From Phaeospirillum sp. (GTDB lineage: Bacteria > Pseudomonadota > Alphaproteobacteria > Rhodospirillales > Magnetospirillaceae): a stretch of 36,851 nt of DNA. The translations under genes were made by a program, and so were the position numbers. The notes beneath the pieces were generated by a model. The model saw only the letters and a list, made by a program, of their open reading frames with translations, was not told the origin of the DNA and searched no databases. This document shows, in pieces, positions 14,816 through 22,151 of the stretch. The DNA lies in assembly GCA_030824585.1 (NCBI GenBank), contig JAVBXM010000225.1:1-36851 (forward strand), given 5' to 3'. Every line of letters begins with the position of its first letter. The first letter of the stretch is position 1.

Positions 14816-15430
14816 TAGGCTGCCCATCGCCGCCAGGCCGAACACCATCAGCATGGCGCCCGACAGGTGGTTGAACAGCCGCATGCGGTCGGGGGTGAAG
14901 CGGTTGCGCGCCGCCGAGGCCAGGGCCGACAGGCTCAGCCACCACAACGCCGAACCGGCGAAGATGCCCGCCACCAGCAAGGCGGTGGGCAGGCCGATGC
15001 CCGGCCGCCCCATGGGCCCCAGGGCGGCGAACACCCCCGCCACCCCGAAGATGGTGCCGGGATTGGTGATGGTGATGGCGAAGGTGGACAGGAAGTCGCG
15101 GAGCATGCCGGGACCCTTGCCCGGTTCGGCTTCGATCGCCACCGCCGCCGAGCGCCAGGTATGGACGCCGAGGCCCAGCATGAACACGCCGCCGGCGACC
15201 TTCAGAATCACCATCTGGCCGTCGATGAAGCTCATCACCGCGCCGATGCCGAAGGCCGCCACGCCTCCGAACAGGGAATCGGCCAGCGCCGCTCCCAGCC
15301 CGGCGACAAAGGCGGCCAGCCGTCCGTCGGCCAACGCCTTGCGGATGCACAGGATGCCCACCGGCCCGATGGGCGCGGCGATGGCGAAACCGATAACGAT
15401 TCCGCGCAGAAACAGGATGATGGGATCCAA
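14807..15430 (-). CDS. LysE family amino-acid exporter
   Basis: 207 residues and about six hydrophobic helices, the LysE/RhtB size. The N-terminus ILFLRGIVIGFAIAAPIGP with GILCIRKAL is the family hallmark (G-x-x-x-G-x-x-x-P-G-P-type). TITNPGTIFGVAGVFA matches the conserved N-P segment of helix 4. The start is assigned to TTG at 15430, with GAGG 6-9 bases upstream, because the family begins exactly there. An upstream in-frame TTG at 15490 lies inside an 18-bp palindrome. The exported compound is unknown. It is convergent with and overlaps the GNAT gene. Confidence 0.86.
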   Translation of the reverse strand: MDPIILFLRGIVIGFAIAAPIGPVGILCIRKALADGRLAAFVAGLGAALADSLFGGVAAFGIGAVMSFIDGQMVILKVAGGVFMLGLGVHTWRSAAVAIEAEPGKGPGMLRDFLSTFAITITNPGTIFGVAGVFAALGPMGRPGIGLPTALLVAGIFAGSALWWLSLSALASAARNRFTPDRMRLFNHLSGAMLMVFGLAAMGSLLF

Positions 15431-15481
15431 GGGGCGACCTCGACGGCGAAACGGGGCGCCAGGAAAGACCGAAAACCCCCG

Positions 15482-15499
15482 CCAAGGCAATTGCCTTGG
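15482..15499. promoter_or_regulatory. Perfect 18-bp palindrome upstream of lysE-type gene
   Basis: CCAAGGCAATTGCCTTGG is fully self-complementary and centred about 60 bases upstream of the assigned TTG start. A dimeric regulator site is a reasonable guess; a GC-flanked AATT core has no room for an RNA hairpin loop of its own. Confidence 0.5.
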
Positions 15500-15551
15500 T
15501 CAAGTCTCCCGCTTTCGCCGGAGAGGCGCCTAGAGCCGGATGCTTTGAGGT

Positions 15552-15656
15552 CGAATCGCTTCGCGATTCGCCTGAGAAGCTGAATCCGCCTCCAATCAAT
15601 AAGTTAGAGGGCGATTCAGACAATAGACCGGCGCGAGACCGCGCCGATCTATTGTC
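15552..15656. repeat. Triple-hairpin intergenic element downstream of pdxY
   Basis: Three consecutive hairpins. The first is CGAATCGC/GCGATTCG (15552-15570). The second pairs CTGAATCCGCCTC with GAGGGCGATTCAG (15580-15592/15607-15619, 11 of 13). The third, very strong, has 17-base arms 15619-15635 and 15640-15656 with one C/A mismatch and loop AGAC. The last hairpin begins 8 bases beyond the pdxY stop and probably ends its transcript. The second hairpin, with TTAGAGGGCGATTCAG, resembles repeated alphaproteobacterial intergenic sequence. Confidence 0.7.
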
Positions 15657-15664
15657 ATCGCACT

Positions 15665-16516
15665 CTACCCTTTGACCGGCAGGGGAGGGAAGAAACGGGT
15701 GGGCAGGGCGATCTCGTCCTGCCCCGCCACCAGGGCCAGTTCCCGGCCGCCGGCCGCCCTCGTCCTTTCCAGCACGCCGTAAAGGCTGGACACCGCCATG
15801 GACAGGGCCTCTGGCAGGTCGCGGCCCTTGAGACGGTGGGCCAGCAGCAGCGCCGACAGGGTATCGCCGCCGCCATTGGGGGCCGTGGCGAAGCGCAGCA
15901 ACGGGGTGCGCACCATCCAGGCGCCCTCGGCATTCACCGCCAGACAGCCGATCATGCCGTCGCCGGCCGTCAGGCTGGTGGTCACCACCGCCCCGGTTCC
16001 CCGCTCCAGCAGCAGGCGCGAGGCCTGGATGGCGTCCGCCACGCCGGTGATGGACCGGCCGGTCAGCATTCCGAGCTCGAAGCGGTTGGGGGTGGCGATG
16101 TCGGCCAGGGGCAGCAGGGTGCGGGCGAAGACCTCGGGAATGCCCTCGGCCACATAGAGGCCGCCATCCTCGTCCCCCATCACCGGGTCGCAGAGATAGG
16201 GTGCGCCGGGATGGTGATGGCGCAGCCGCCGCACCGCCTCGGCCACCACCGCGCCGGTTTCGGCCTGCCCCAGATAGCCGGACAGTATGGCGCCGAAGCT
16301 TTCCAGCAGCCCGGCGCCGTCCAGGCCCTCGACCACCTCGCTCAACGCGCCGGCCGGATGGGCGCCGCCCCGCCACACCCCGTAGCCGGGATGATTGGAG
16401 AACTGCACCGTATCCACCGGGCAGGCGTCGAGACCCAGCCGCTGCAAGGCGAAGATGGCGGCGGAATTGCCCACGTGCCCGAAAGCGACCGCCGATTGGA
16501 AAGAAAGAATCTTCAT
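15665..16516 (-). CDS. pdxY: Pyridoxal kinase PdxY
   Basis: 283 residues, as in E. coli PdxY (287). It phosphorylates pyridoxal in the B6 salvage pathway. It is a ribokinase-fold protein starting MKILSFQSAVAFGHVGNSAA, the PdxK/PdxY N-terminus. LCDPVMGDEDGGLYV (about 137-151) and ATPNRFELGML are family signatures. The C-terminal ATP/anion-hole motif reads NGGGDTLSALLLAH, with catalytic Asp in GGGD where GTGD is usual. ATG at 16516 is chosen by homology. The predicted promoter leaves almost no leader. It is divergent from the CoA-ester lyase. Confidence 0.92.
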   Translation of the reverse strand: MKILSFQSAVAFGHVGNSAAIFALQRLGLDACPVDTVQFSNHPGYGVWRGGAHPAGALSEVVEGLDGAGLLESFGAILSGYLGQAETGAVVAEAVRRLRHHHPGAPYLCDPVMGDEDGGLYVAEGIPEVFARTLLPLADIATPNRFELGMLTGRSITGVADAIQASRLLLERGTGAVVTTSLTAGDGMIGCLAVNAEGAWMVRTPLLRFATAPNGGGDTLSALLLAHRLKGRDLPEALSMAVSSLYGVLERTRAAGGRELALVAGQDEIALPTRFFPPLPVKG

Positions 16517-16525
16517 GTCGGGGCC

Positions 16526-16571
16526 GGTATAGACGATGCAATGTTGCGCCGCAACCAGACCATCGGGTAGT
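16526..16571. promoter_or_regulatory. Overlapping divergent promoter region pdxY / CoA-ester lyase with palindrome
   Basis: For pdxY, minus-strand TTGCGG (16554-16549) lies 17 bp from TATACC (16531-16526), which puts the start of transcription within a few bases of the ATG. For the lyase, a weaker TTGCGC is followed after 18 bp by TAGTCT. The two -35 elements share the perfect palindrome GTTGCGCCGCAAC (16543-16555), a possible site for one regulator controlling both directions. Confidence 0.4.
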
Positions 16572-16607
16572 CTGCCCCGCCTTTTGTCACTTTTGGGAGT
16601 TTCGTCC

Positions 16608-17480
16608 ATGGCGACCACCGCGCGGCCCCGCCGTTCCGTCCTCTACATGCCCGGTTCCAATCCGCGCGCCCTGGAAAAGGCCCGGACCCTGGCGGCCGAC
16701 GGATTGATCCTCGACCTGGAGGATGCGGTCGCCCCCGACGCCAAGGAAGACGCCCGCAAGCAGGTCGTCGACGCGGTCAAGGCCGGCGGCTACGGCGCCC
16801 GCGAACTGCTGGTCCGCGTCAACTCGCTGGCCACGCCCTGGGGGCAGGCCGACGTGGCCGCCGCCGCCTCGTCCGGTGCCCATGCCGTGCTGATCCCCAA
16901 GGTGGAGAGCGCCGACACCGTGCGTCAGGTGGAGGCCATCATGGTCGCCAACGGCGCGCCGGCCGACATGGCCATCTGGTGCATGATGGAGACCCCGCGC
17001 GGCATGCTGAAGGCGGAAGAGATCGCCGGCTCCAGCCCGCGCATGGGCGGCTTCGTCATGGGGACCTCGGACCTGGCCAAGGACCTGCACTGCGCCCATA
17101 CCCGCGATCGGCTGCCCATGATCACCAGCCTGGGCCTGTGCCTGCTGGCGGCCCGCGCCTATGGCCTGGCCGCCCTGGACGGCGTCTATCTCGACCTCAA
17201 CGACGACGCGGGCTTCGAGCATGCCTGTGTCCAGGGGCTGGAACTGGGCTTCGACGGCAAGACCCTGATCCACCCCAAGACCATCGACGCCGCCAACCGC
17301 GTCTTCGCCCCCGCCGCCGGTGACATCGAGTGGTCGAAGAAGATCATCGCCGCCCACGCCGAAGCCACCGCCGCCGGCAAGGGCGTGGTGGTGGTCGACG
17401 GCAAGCTGATCGAGAACCTGCACGTGGAGAACGCCCGTCGCATCGTGGCGCTCGCCGACCAGATCGCCGCAATGGCCTGA
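16608..17480 (+). CDS. CoA-ester lyase / malyl-CoA thioesterase (HpcH/HpaI-CitE superfamily)
   Basis: 290 residues, a TIM-barrel CitE-like enzyme. Motifs include RSVLYMPGSN (9-18), DLEDAVAPD (36-44), R70 in LVRVNS, LIPKVE (95-100), Glu128 (CMMETPRGM) and Asp155 (MGTSDLAKDL), the Mg-binding acidic pair. ENLHVENARR near the end is the C-terminal lid typical of malyl-CoA enzymes. Two reactions are plausible: cleavage of malyl-/beta-methylmalyl-CoA, or hydrolysis of (3S)-malyl-CoA as done by Rhodobacter Mcl2. Length and overall sequence look closer to the Mcl2 type to me; this is memory-based. GGGAG lies 9 bases before ATG. The hydratase gene follows at 14 bases. Confidence 0.87.
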   Translation: MATTARPRRSVLYMPGSNPRALEKARTLAADGLILDLEDAVAPDAKEDARKQVVDAVKAGGYGARELLVRVNSLATPWGQADVAAAASSGAHAVLIPKVESADTVRQVEAIMVANGAPADMAIWCMMETPRGMLKAEEIAGSSPRMGGFVMGTSDLAKDLHCAHTRDRLPMITSLGLCLLAARAYGLAALDGVYLDLNDDAGFEHACVQGLELGFDGKTLIHPKTIDAANRVFAPAAGDIEWSKKIIAAHAEATAAGKGVVVVDGKLIENLHVENARRIVALADQIAAMA

Positions 17481-17494
17481 GGAGCACCATCATC

Positions 17495-18571
17495 ATGACC
17501 AAGACCAACGCCGGCAATTTCTTCGAGGACTTCCGTCTCGGCCAGGTGATCAGCCACGCCACGCCGCGCACCGTCACCGCCGGTGACGTGGCCATGTACA
17601 CCGCGCTGTACGGCTCGCGCTTCGCCGTCAATTCCTCGGCCGAGTTCGCCAAGTCCTTAGGCCTCGCCGCCGAGAACATGGGCCACATCGCCCCCGTCGA
17701 CGACCTGCTGGCCTTCCACGTGGTGTTCGGCAAGACCGTACCCGACATCAGCCTCAACGCCGTCGCCAACCTGGGCTACGCCGTCGGCCGCTTCGGCGAG
17801 ATGGTCTATCCCGGCGACACCATCACCACCACCTCGACGGTGATCGGCCTGAAGGAAAATTCCAACAAGCAGACCGGCGTGGTCTATGTCCGCTCGGTGG
17901 GCACCAACCAGCTCCACGAGATGGTGGTGGAATACGTGCGCTGGGTGATGGTCAAGAAGCGCGACCTCAACGCCGTCATCAGCGAGGAGAAGGTGCCGGA
18001 ACTGCCCGGGGCCGTCGCCGCCGCCGATCTGGTGATCCCCGAGACCCTCACGCTCGGCGCCTACGACACCACCCTGGCCGGCAGCCCGCACCTGTGGGAC
18101 GATTACGCGGTGGGCGAGAAGATCGACCATGTGGACGGCATGACCATCGAGGAAGCCGAACACATGATGGCCACGCGGCTGTGGCAGAATACCGCCAAGG
18201 TGCACTTCAACCAGTACACCGAAGGCCAGGGCCGCTTCGGCCGCCGCCTGATCTATGGCGGCCACATCATTTCCCTGGCCCGCGCCCTGTCGTTCAACGG
18301 CCTGGGCAACGCCTTCAAGATCGTCGCCATCAACGGCGGCCGCCACACCAACCCCACCTTCGCCGGCGACACCATCCACGCCTGGACCGAGGTGCTGGAA
18401 AGGATCGAGGTGCCCGGCCGCTCCGACGTGGGCGCCCTGCGCCTGCGCCTGGTCGCCACCAAAAACCAGCCCTGCTCCGCCTTCCCCCTCAAAGCGGAAA
18501 ACGGCAAGGACTTCGACCCGGCCGTGGTGCTCGACTTCGATTACACCGTACTGATGCCCAGGAAGAAGTAA
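17495..18571 (+). CDS. mch: MaoC-like mesaconyl-CoA hydratase (beta-methylmalyl-CoA dehydratase)
   Basis: 358 residues forming two MaoC hot-dog domains. NFFEDFRLGQVISHATPRTVTAGDVAMYTALYGSRF opens the first (about 8-150); DDYAVGEKIDHVDGMTIEEAEHMMATRLWQNTAKVHFN opens the second (about 205-345), with the hydratase helix region RLIYGGHIISLARALSFNG. In the ethylmalonyl-CoA pathway this enzyme interconverts mesaconyl-CoA and beta-methylmalyl-CoA, and it is usually paired with a malyl-CoA enzyme as here. That supports acetate assimilation without the glyoxylate shunt. Ethylmalonyl-CoA mutase and Ccr are not in the window. GGAG lies 10 bases before ATG 17495. Confidence 0.88.
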   Translation: MTKTNAGNFFEDFRLGQVISHATPRTVTAGDVAMYTALYGSRFAVNSSAEFAKSLGLAAENMGHIAPVDDLLAFHVVFGKTVPDISLNAVANLGYAVGRFGEMVYPGDTITTTSTVIGLKENSNKQTGVVYVRSVGTNQLHEMVVEYVRWVMVKKRDLNAVISEEKVPELPGAVAAADLVIPETLTLGAYDTTLAGSPHLWDDYAVGEKIDHVDGMTIEEAEHMMATRLWQNTAKVHFNQYTEGQGRFGRRLIYGGHIISLARALSFNGLGNAFKIVAINGGRHTNPTFAGDTIHAWTEVLERIEVPGRSDVGALRLRLVATKNQPCSAFPLKAENGKDFDPAVVLDFDYTVLMPRKK

Positions 18572-18581
18572 GGTGGATGAT

Positions 18582-18603
18582 GCGAGGGGACTCGTCCCCT
18601 CGC
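18582..18603 (+). terminator. Hairpin after mch
   Basis: GCGAGGGGA (18582-18590) pairs perfectly with TCCCCTCGC (18595-18603) across loop CTCG, 11 bases after the stop. There is no T-run, so termination may be Rho-dependent or the hairpin may protect the 3' end. Confidence 0.5.
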
Positions 18604-18627
18604 GCTCTCCTGTTCCAGCGCCCCGCC

Positions 18628-18672
18628 TTGCGATACCGCCGCATCCCGCCTATTCTCGTTAATCGGGACGAG
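18628..18672 (+). promoter_or_regulatory. Promoter and candidate operator of the MntA/HepT pair
   Basis: TTGCGA (18628-18633) is spaced exactly 17 bp from TATTCT (18651-18656). CTCGT (18655-18659) and ACGAG (18668-18672) form an inverted repeat that overlaps the -10, the start of transcription and the GAGG Shine-Dalgarno. Toxin-antitoxin operons are commonly autoregulated at such a position. Confidence 0.5.
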
Positions 18673-18679
18673 GATTGCG

Positions 18680-18991
18680 GTGAAAGCCATGGGAAAGCTG
18701 CTCGATGACATGATGTCGCGGATCAGGCGGGAGAAATCGGAACTCCGCCGCCGAGGCATCCTGCATCTCGCCATCTTCGGATCGACGGTGCGGGGAGAGG
18801 AGCGGCCCGACAGCGATGTCGATATCGCCGTCGATATCGAGCCCGGGCACCCGTTTTCCCTGATCCGCATGGAGGACACCCGACTGCGACTCGAGGAAAT
18901 TCTCGGGCGCCCGGTCGACCTGGGTGAAACCGCCGCCTTCCGTCCGGCGGTGCGTACCGCATTCGACCAAGAGCACGTGCGGGTCTTCTGA
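18680..18991 (+). CDS. mntA: MntA-type nucleotidyltransferase antitoxin
   Basis: 103 residues, a minimal nucleotidyltransferase (MNT). The catalytic motif is exactly GS-x10-D-x-D: G34 S35 (IFGSTVRG) then D46 and D48 (SDVDIAVDIE), with a likely third acidic D80 (RPVDLGE). In the characterised Shewanella pair, MntA adds AMP units to a Tyr of the HEPN toxin and neutralises it. The start is taken as GTG at 18680, with GAGG 6 bases upstream; an in-frame ATG at 18689 is the alternative. Its TGA overlaps the toxin ATG by one base (TGATG). Confidence 0.88.
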   Translation: MKAMGKLLDDMMSRIRREKSELRRRGILHLAIFGSTVRGEERPDSDVDIAVDIEPGHPFSLIRMEDTRLRLEEILGRPVDLGETAAFRPAVRTAFDQEHVRVF

Positions 18992-19329
18992 TGGTTCGCG
19001 ACGGCAAGGCCCGGGTCGACGACATCCTTGCCGCCATCGCCGATATCCGCTCCGACACCCGTGGCCTGGATTATGCGGCTTTTGCCCGCAACCCCACCGC
19101 CGTCCGATCGGTCCTCTATTCCATCGGAATCATCGGCGAGGCGGCGAAGAACCTGAGCCCCGAAATCAAGGACGCCCATCCGGAAATTCCCTGGCGCGCC
19201 ATCGCAGGAATCCGTGACCGCATTGTTCACGAGTACTTCCGCACCAATACCCGACGCATCTGGGACGTGGTGACGGAAGACCTTGATCCGCTGGAAGCCG
19301 CCCTGCGCTCCGTTTACATCGAGCCGTGA
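18991..19329 (+). CDS. hepT: HepT-like HEPN ribonuclease toxin (DUF86)
   Basis: 112 residues, all helical. The HEPN active site R-x4-H-x-Y is intact: R75, H80 and Y82 in IRDRIVHEYF; Tyr82 is the residue AMPylated by MntA in the characterised system. YSIGIIGEAAKNLSPE (43-58) is the other conserved DUF86 helix. HEPN toxins of this class cleave RNA. It is translationally coupled to the preceding antitoxin gene. The pair looks complete and functional. It stands between two metabolic units, with no other mobile-element genes. Confidence 0.9.
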   Translation: MVRDGKARVDDILAAIADIRSDTRGLDYAAFARNPTAVRSVLYSIGIIGEAAKNLSPEIKDAHPEIPWRAIAGIRDRIVHEYFRTNTRRIWDVVTEDLDPLEAALRSVYIEP

Positions 19330-19424
19330 CGATGGACCCCGCCCCCAGCCGACCGATCCCTGCCATCCCTTAAAGGCATTTCGCCCCGATCATTCCGCCG
19401 TATCACACTCGGCCCGGCGTTTCG

Positions 19425-19445
19425 CCCTACTCCCTCCGGGTAGGG
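19425..19445. promoter_or_regulatory. CCCTACTC-N5-GGGTAGGG inverted motif upstream of sdhC
   Basis: CCCTACTC (19425-19432) and GGGTAGGG (19438-19445) are inverted repeats with one mismatch, 5 bases apart. They lie 30 bases upstream of the candidate sdhC -35, a typical activator position. The right half, TCCGGGTAGGG, occurs again exactly upstream of mdh (25783-25793). Confidence 0.5.
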
Positions 19446-19474
19446 TTTCCCGCCGAAAAGTGTGGTTCCCATCG

Positions 19475-19503
19475 TTGACTCGGAGGGCGCGAGGGGCTAA
19501 ACA
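19475..19503 (+). promoter_or_regulatory. Candidate sdhCDAB promoter
   Basis: TTGACT (19475-19480) is spaced 17 bp from TAAACA (19498-19503). The leader would be about 60 bases. The -35 is strong, the -10 moderate. Confidence 0.5.
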
Positions 19504-19569
19504 CCTACACCGCATCGCCGCAAAGGGCCGACACAGGTCCTCGTCGTCCGTATTTCAGGGGCTATTGCC

Positions 19570-19947
19570 ATGACAACGCGCACCCGGCCGCTTTCGCCTC
19601 ATATTCAGGTCTACAGGATGCCGTTCACGGCCATTCTGTCCATCAGCCACCGCATCACCGGCGTGGCCCTCGCGGTCGGCACCATCGTGCTGGCGTATTG
19701 GCTGGCCTCGGCCGCCTATGGCCCCGTCGCCTACGGCCATGCCCAGGCCGTGCTCGGCTCGTGGCTGGGCAAGCTGGTGCTGTTCGGCTGGACCGGCGCC
19801 CTGTTCTTTCACCTGTGCAACGGCATCCGTCACCTGTTCTGGGACAAGGGCCGTGGCTACGAGATCGCCGAGGCCGACAAGTCGGGCCGCATGGTCGTGG
19901 GCGCCGCCGCCGCGCTGACCCTGCTGGCCTGGATCATCGGCCTGTAA
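19570..19947 (+). CDS. sdhC: Succinate dehydrogenase cytochrome b556 subunit SdhC
   Basis: 125 residues with three membrane helices. The family motifs are RPLSPHIQVY (6-15), SISHRITG (24-31, quinone-site Ser and Arg) and FHLCNGIRHLFWD (80-92), in which H81 is the heme b ligand. SdhC and SdhD anchor complex II in the inner membrane and carry ubiquinone. It is the first gene of sdhCDAB. ATG at 19570 is preceded by a modest AGGGGC. Confidence 0.95.
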   Translation: MTTRTRPLSPHIQVYRMPFTAILSISHRITGVALAVGTIVLAYWLASAAYGPVAYGHAQAVLGSWLGKLVLFGWTGALFFHLCNGIRHLFWDKGRGYEIAEADKSGRMVVGAAAALTLLAWIIGL

Positions 19948-19963
19948 TCGGGAGCGCACGACA

Positions 19964-20344
19964 ATGAGCCTCGAATCCCCTGTCGGCCGCGCCCGCGGCC
20001 TCGGTTCCGCCAAGGAAGGCGCCGGCCACTGGATCGCCCAGCGCGTCACCGCCATCTTCCTGATCCCGCTGTCGCTGTGGTTCGCCGTGTCGGTCATCGG
20101 CCTGTCGCACGCCGACTACGCCACCTTCAAGGCGTGGATGGCCAAGCCCGGCAATTCCTCGCTGCTGCTGCTGACCATGCTGACCGTGATGTATCACGCC
20201 CAGCTGGGCCTGCAGGTGGTGATCGAGGATTACGTCCACTGCGAGTGCAAGAAGATCGCAGCCCTGGTCGGGTCCAAGCTGGTCATCGCCTTCCTCGCCG
20301 TCTTCATGACGGTGTCGATCCTCAAAGTCGCGATTGGAGCCTGA
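19964..20344 (+). CDS. sdhD: Succinate dehydrogenase hydrophobic anchor SdhD
   Basis: 126 residues, three membrane helices. [19 protein letters not shown] (22-40) opens helix [17 protein letters not shown] carries H78, the second axial heme ligand, and the D89-Y90 pair of the quinone site. It starts 16 bases after sdhC with GGGAG upstream, and ends 4 bases before the sdhA ATG. Confidence 0.94.
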   Translation: MSLESPVGRARGLGSAKEGAGHWIAQRVTAIFLIPLSLWFAVSVIGLSHADYATFKAWMAKPGNSSLLLLTMLTVMYHAQLGLQVVIEDYVHCECKKIAALVGSKLVIAFLAVFMTVSILKVAIGA

Positions 20345-20348
20345 CGTC

Positions 20349-22130
20349 ATGGCTGCCTACAAGATCATCGACCACACCTACGACGTGGTGGTCGTCGGCG
20401 CCGGCGGCGCCGGCCTGCGCGCCACCATGGGCATGGGTCAGGCCGGCTTCAAGACCGCCTGCATCACCAAGGTGTTCCCCACCCGCTCGCACACCGTCGC
20501 CGCCCAGGGCGGCATCGGTGCCTCGCTCGGCAACATGGCCGAGGATAACTGGAAGTGGCACATGTACGACACCGTCAAGGGGTCGGACTGGCTGGGCGAC
20601 CAGGACGCCATCGAGTACATGTGCCGCGAGGCCGTCCCGGCCGTGCACGAGCTCGAGCATTTCGGCGTGCCGTTTTCGCGCACGCCCGAGGGCAAGATCT
20701 ACCAGCGCCCGTTCGGCGGCCATATGTCCAATTTCGGCGAGAAGCCGGTGCAGCGCGCCTGCGCCGCCGCCGACCGCACCGGGCATGCCATCCTGCACAC
20801 GCTGTACTCCCAGTGCCTGAAGCACCAGTGCGAGTTCTTCATCGAGTACTTCGCCATCGACCTGATCATGGAGAACGGCGCCTGTCGCGGCGTCGTCGCC
20901 TGGAATCTGGACGACGGCACGCTCCACCGCTTCCGCGCCCATAAGGTGGTGCTGGCCTCGGGCGGCTACGGCCGCGCCTTCTTCTCCTGCACCTCGGCGC
21001 ACACCTGCACCGGCGACGGCCACGGCCTGGTCGCCCGCGCCGGCCTGCCGCTGCAGGACATGGAGTTCGTGCAGTTCCACCCCACCGGCATCTACGGCTC
21101 GGGCTGCCTGATCACCGAGGGCGCCCGCGGTGAAGGCGGCTACGTCACCAATTCCGCCGGCGAGCGCTTCATGGAGCGCTATGCCCCCACCGCCAAGGAC
21201 CTGGCGTCCCGCGACGTGGTGTCGCGCGCCATGACCATGGAAATCCGCGAAGGCCGCGGCGTGGGCAAGGAAAACGACCACATCTACCTGCACCTGGAGC
21301 ATCTGGGGGCCGAGACCCTGGAACTGCGCCTGCCGGGCATTTCCGAGACGGCGAAGATCTTCGCCGGCGTGGATGTGACCAAGGAGCCGATCCCGGTGCT
21401 GCCGACCGTGCACTACAACATGGGCGGTATCCCCACCAACGTGTATGGCGAGGTGCTGCGCCCCACCGCCGAGAACCCCGACGCTACCGTCGAGGGCCTG
21501 ATGGCCATCGGCGAGGCGGCCTGCGTCTCGGTGCACGGCGCCAACCGCCTGGGCACCAACTCGCTGCTGGACATCGTGGTGTTCGGCCGCGCCTGTGCGC
21601 TGCGCGCCGCCGAGACCATGAAGCCCGGCACCGCCCACAAGCCACTGCCCAAGGACGGCAGCGACCTGGCCCTGTCGCGCTTCGACCGCCTGCGCAACGC
21701 CAACGGCTCCATGCATACCAGCGAGATCCGTCTGGCCATGCAAAAGACCATGCAGATGGACGCGGCAGTGTTCCGTACGTCGAAGTCGCTGGCCGAGGGC
21801 TGCGCCAAGATGGATCAGGTCGCGTCGACTCTGCCCCAGCTCAAGATCAACGACCGCTCCACCGTGTGGAACTCGGACCTGGTCGAGGCACTGGAGCTGG
21901 AGAACCTGATGGATTGCGCCCTGGCCACCATCGTGTCGGCGGAAGCCCGTCACGAAAGCCGCGGCGCCCACGCCCACGAGGATTATCCCGACCGCGACGA
22001 CGTCAACTGGCAGAAGCACTCGCTGGCCTGGGTCGAGAACGGCAAGGTGAAGCTGGACTACCGTCCGGTGCACACCTACACGCTGACCGACGAGGTCGAG
22101 TACATCAAGCCGCAGAAGCGCGTGTACTAA
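20349..22130 (+). CDS. sdhA: Succinate dehydrogenase flavoprotein subunit SdhA
   Basis: 593 residues. It oxidises succinate to fumarate. The dinucleotide fold is [16 protein letters not shown] (13-28). H48 in [10 protein letters not shown] is the covalent FAD ligand. The active-site stretch [21 protein letters not shown] and the later [13 protein letters not shown] are intact. ATG at 20349 is chosen over an upstream in-frame start at 20334 because it matches family N-termini and leaves sdhD undisturbed; GGAG lies about 11 bases upstream. sdhB follows after 21 bases. Confidence 0.97.
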   Translation: MAAYKIIDHTYDVVVVGAGGAGLRATMGMGQAGFKTACITKVFPTRSHTVAAQGGIGASLGNMAEDNWKWHMYDTVKGSDWLGDQDAIEYMCREAVPAVHELEHFGVPFSRTPEGKIYQRPFGGHMSNFGEKPVQRACAAADRTGHAILHTLYSQCLKHQCEFFIEYFAIDLIMENGACRGVVAWNLDDGTLHRFRAHKVVLASGGYGRAFFSCTSAHTCTGDGHGLVARAGLPLQDMEFVQFHPTGIYGSGCLITEGARGEGGYVTNSAGERFMERYAPTAKDLASRDVVSRAMTMEIREGRGVGKENDHIYLHLEHLGAETLELRLPGISETAKIFAGVDVTKEPIPVLPTVHYNMGGIPTNVYGEVLRPTAENPDATVEGLMAIGEAACVSVHGANRLGTNSLLDIVVFGRACALRAAETMKPGTAHKPLPKDGSDLALSRFDRLRNANGSMHTSEIRLAMQKTMQMDAAVFRTSKSLAEGCAKMDQVASTLPQLKINDRSTVWNSDLVEALELENLMDCALATIVSAEARHESRGAHAHEDYPDRDDVNWQKHSLAWVENGKVKLDYRPVHTYTLTDEVEYIKPQKRVY

Positions 22131-22151
22131 GGAAGGGTTAGGAGAACGCAC

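Noticed and set aside
18680-19329. MNT/HEPN pair considered as part of a larger defence island
   Set aside because: Flanking genes are mch and sdhC; no restriction, nuclease, helicase or integrase gene is present.
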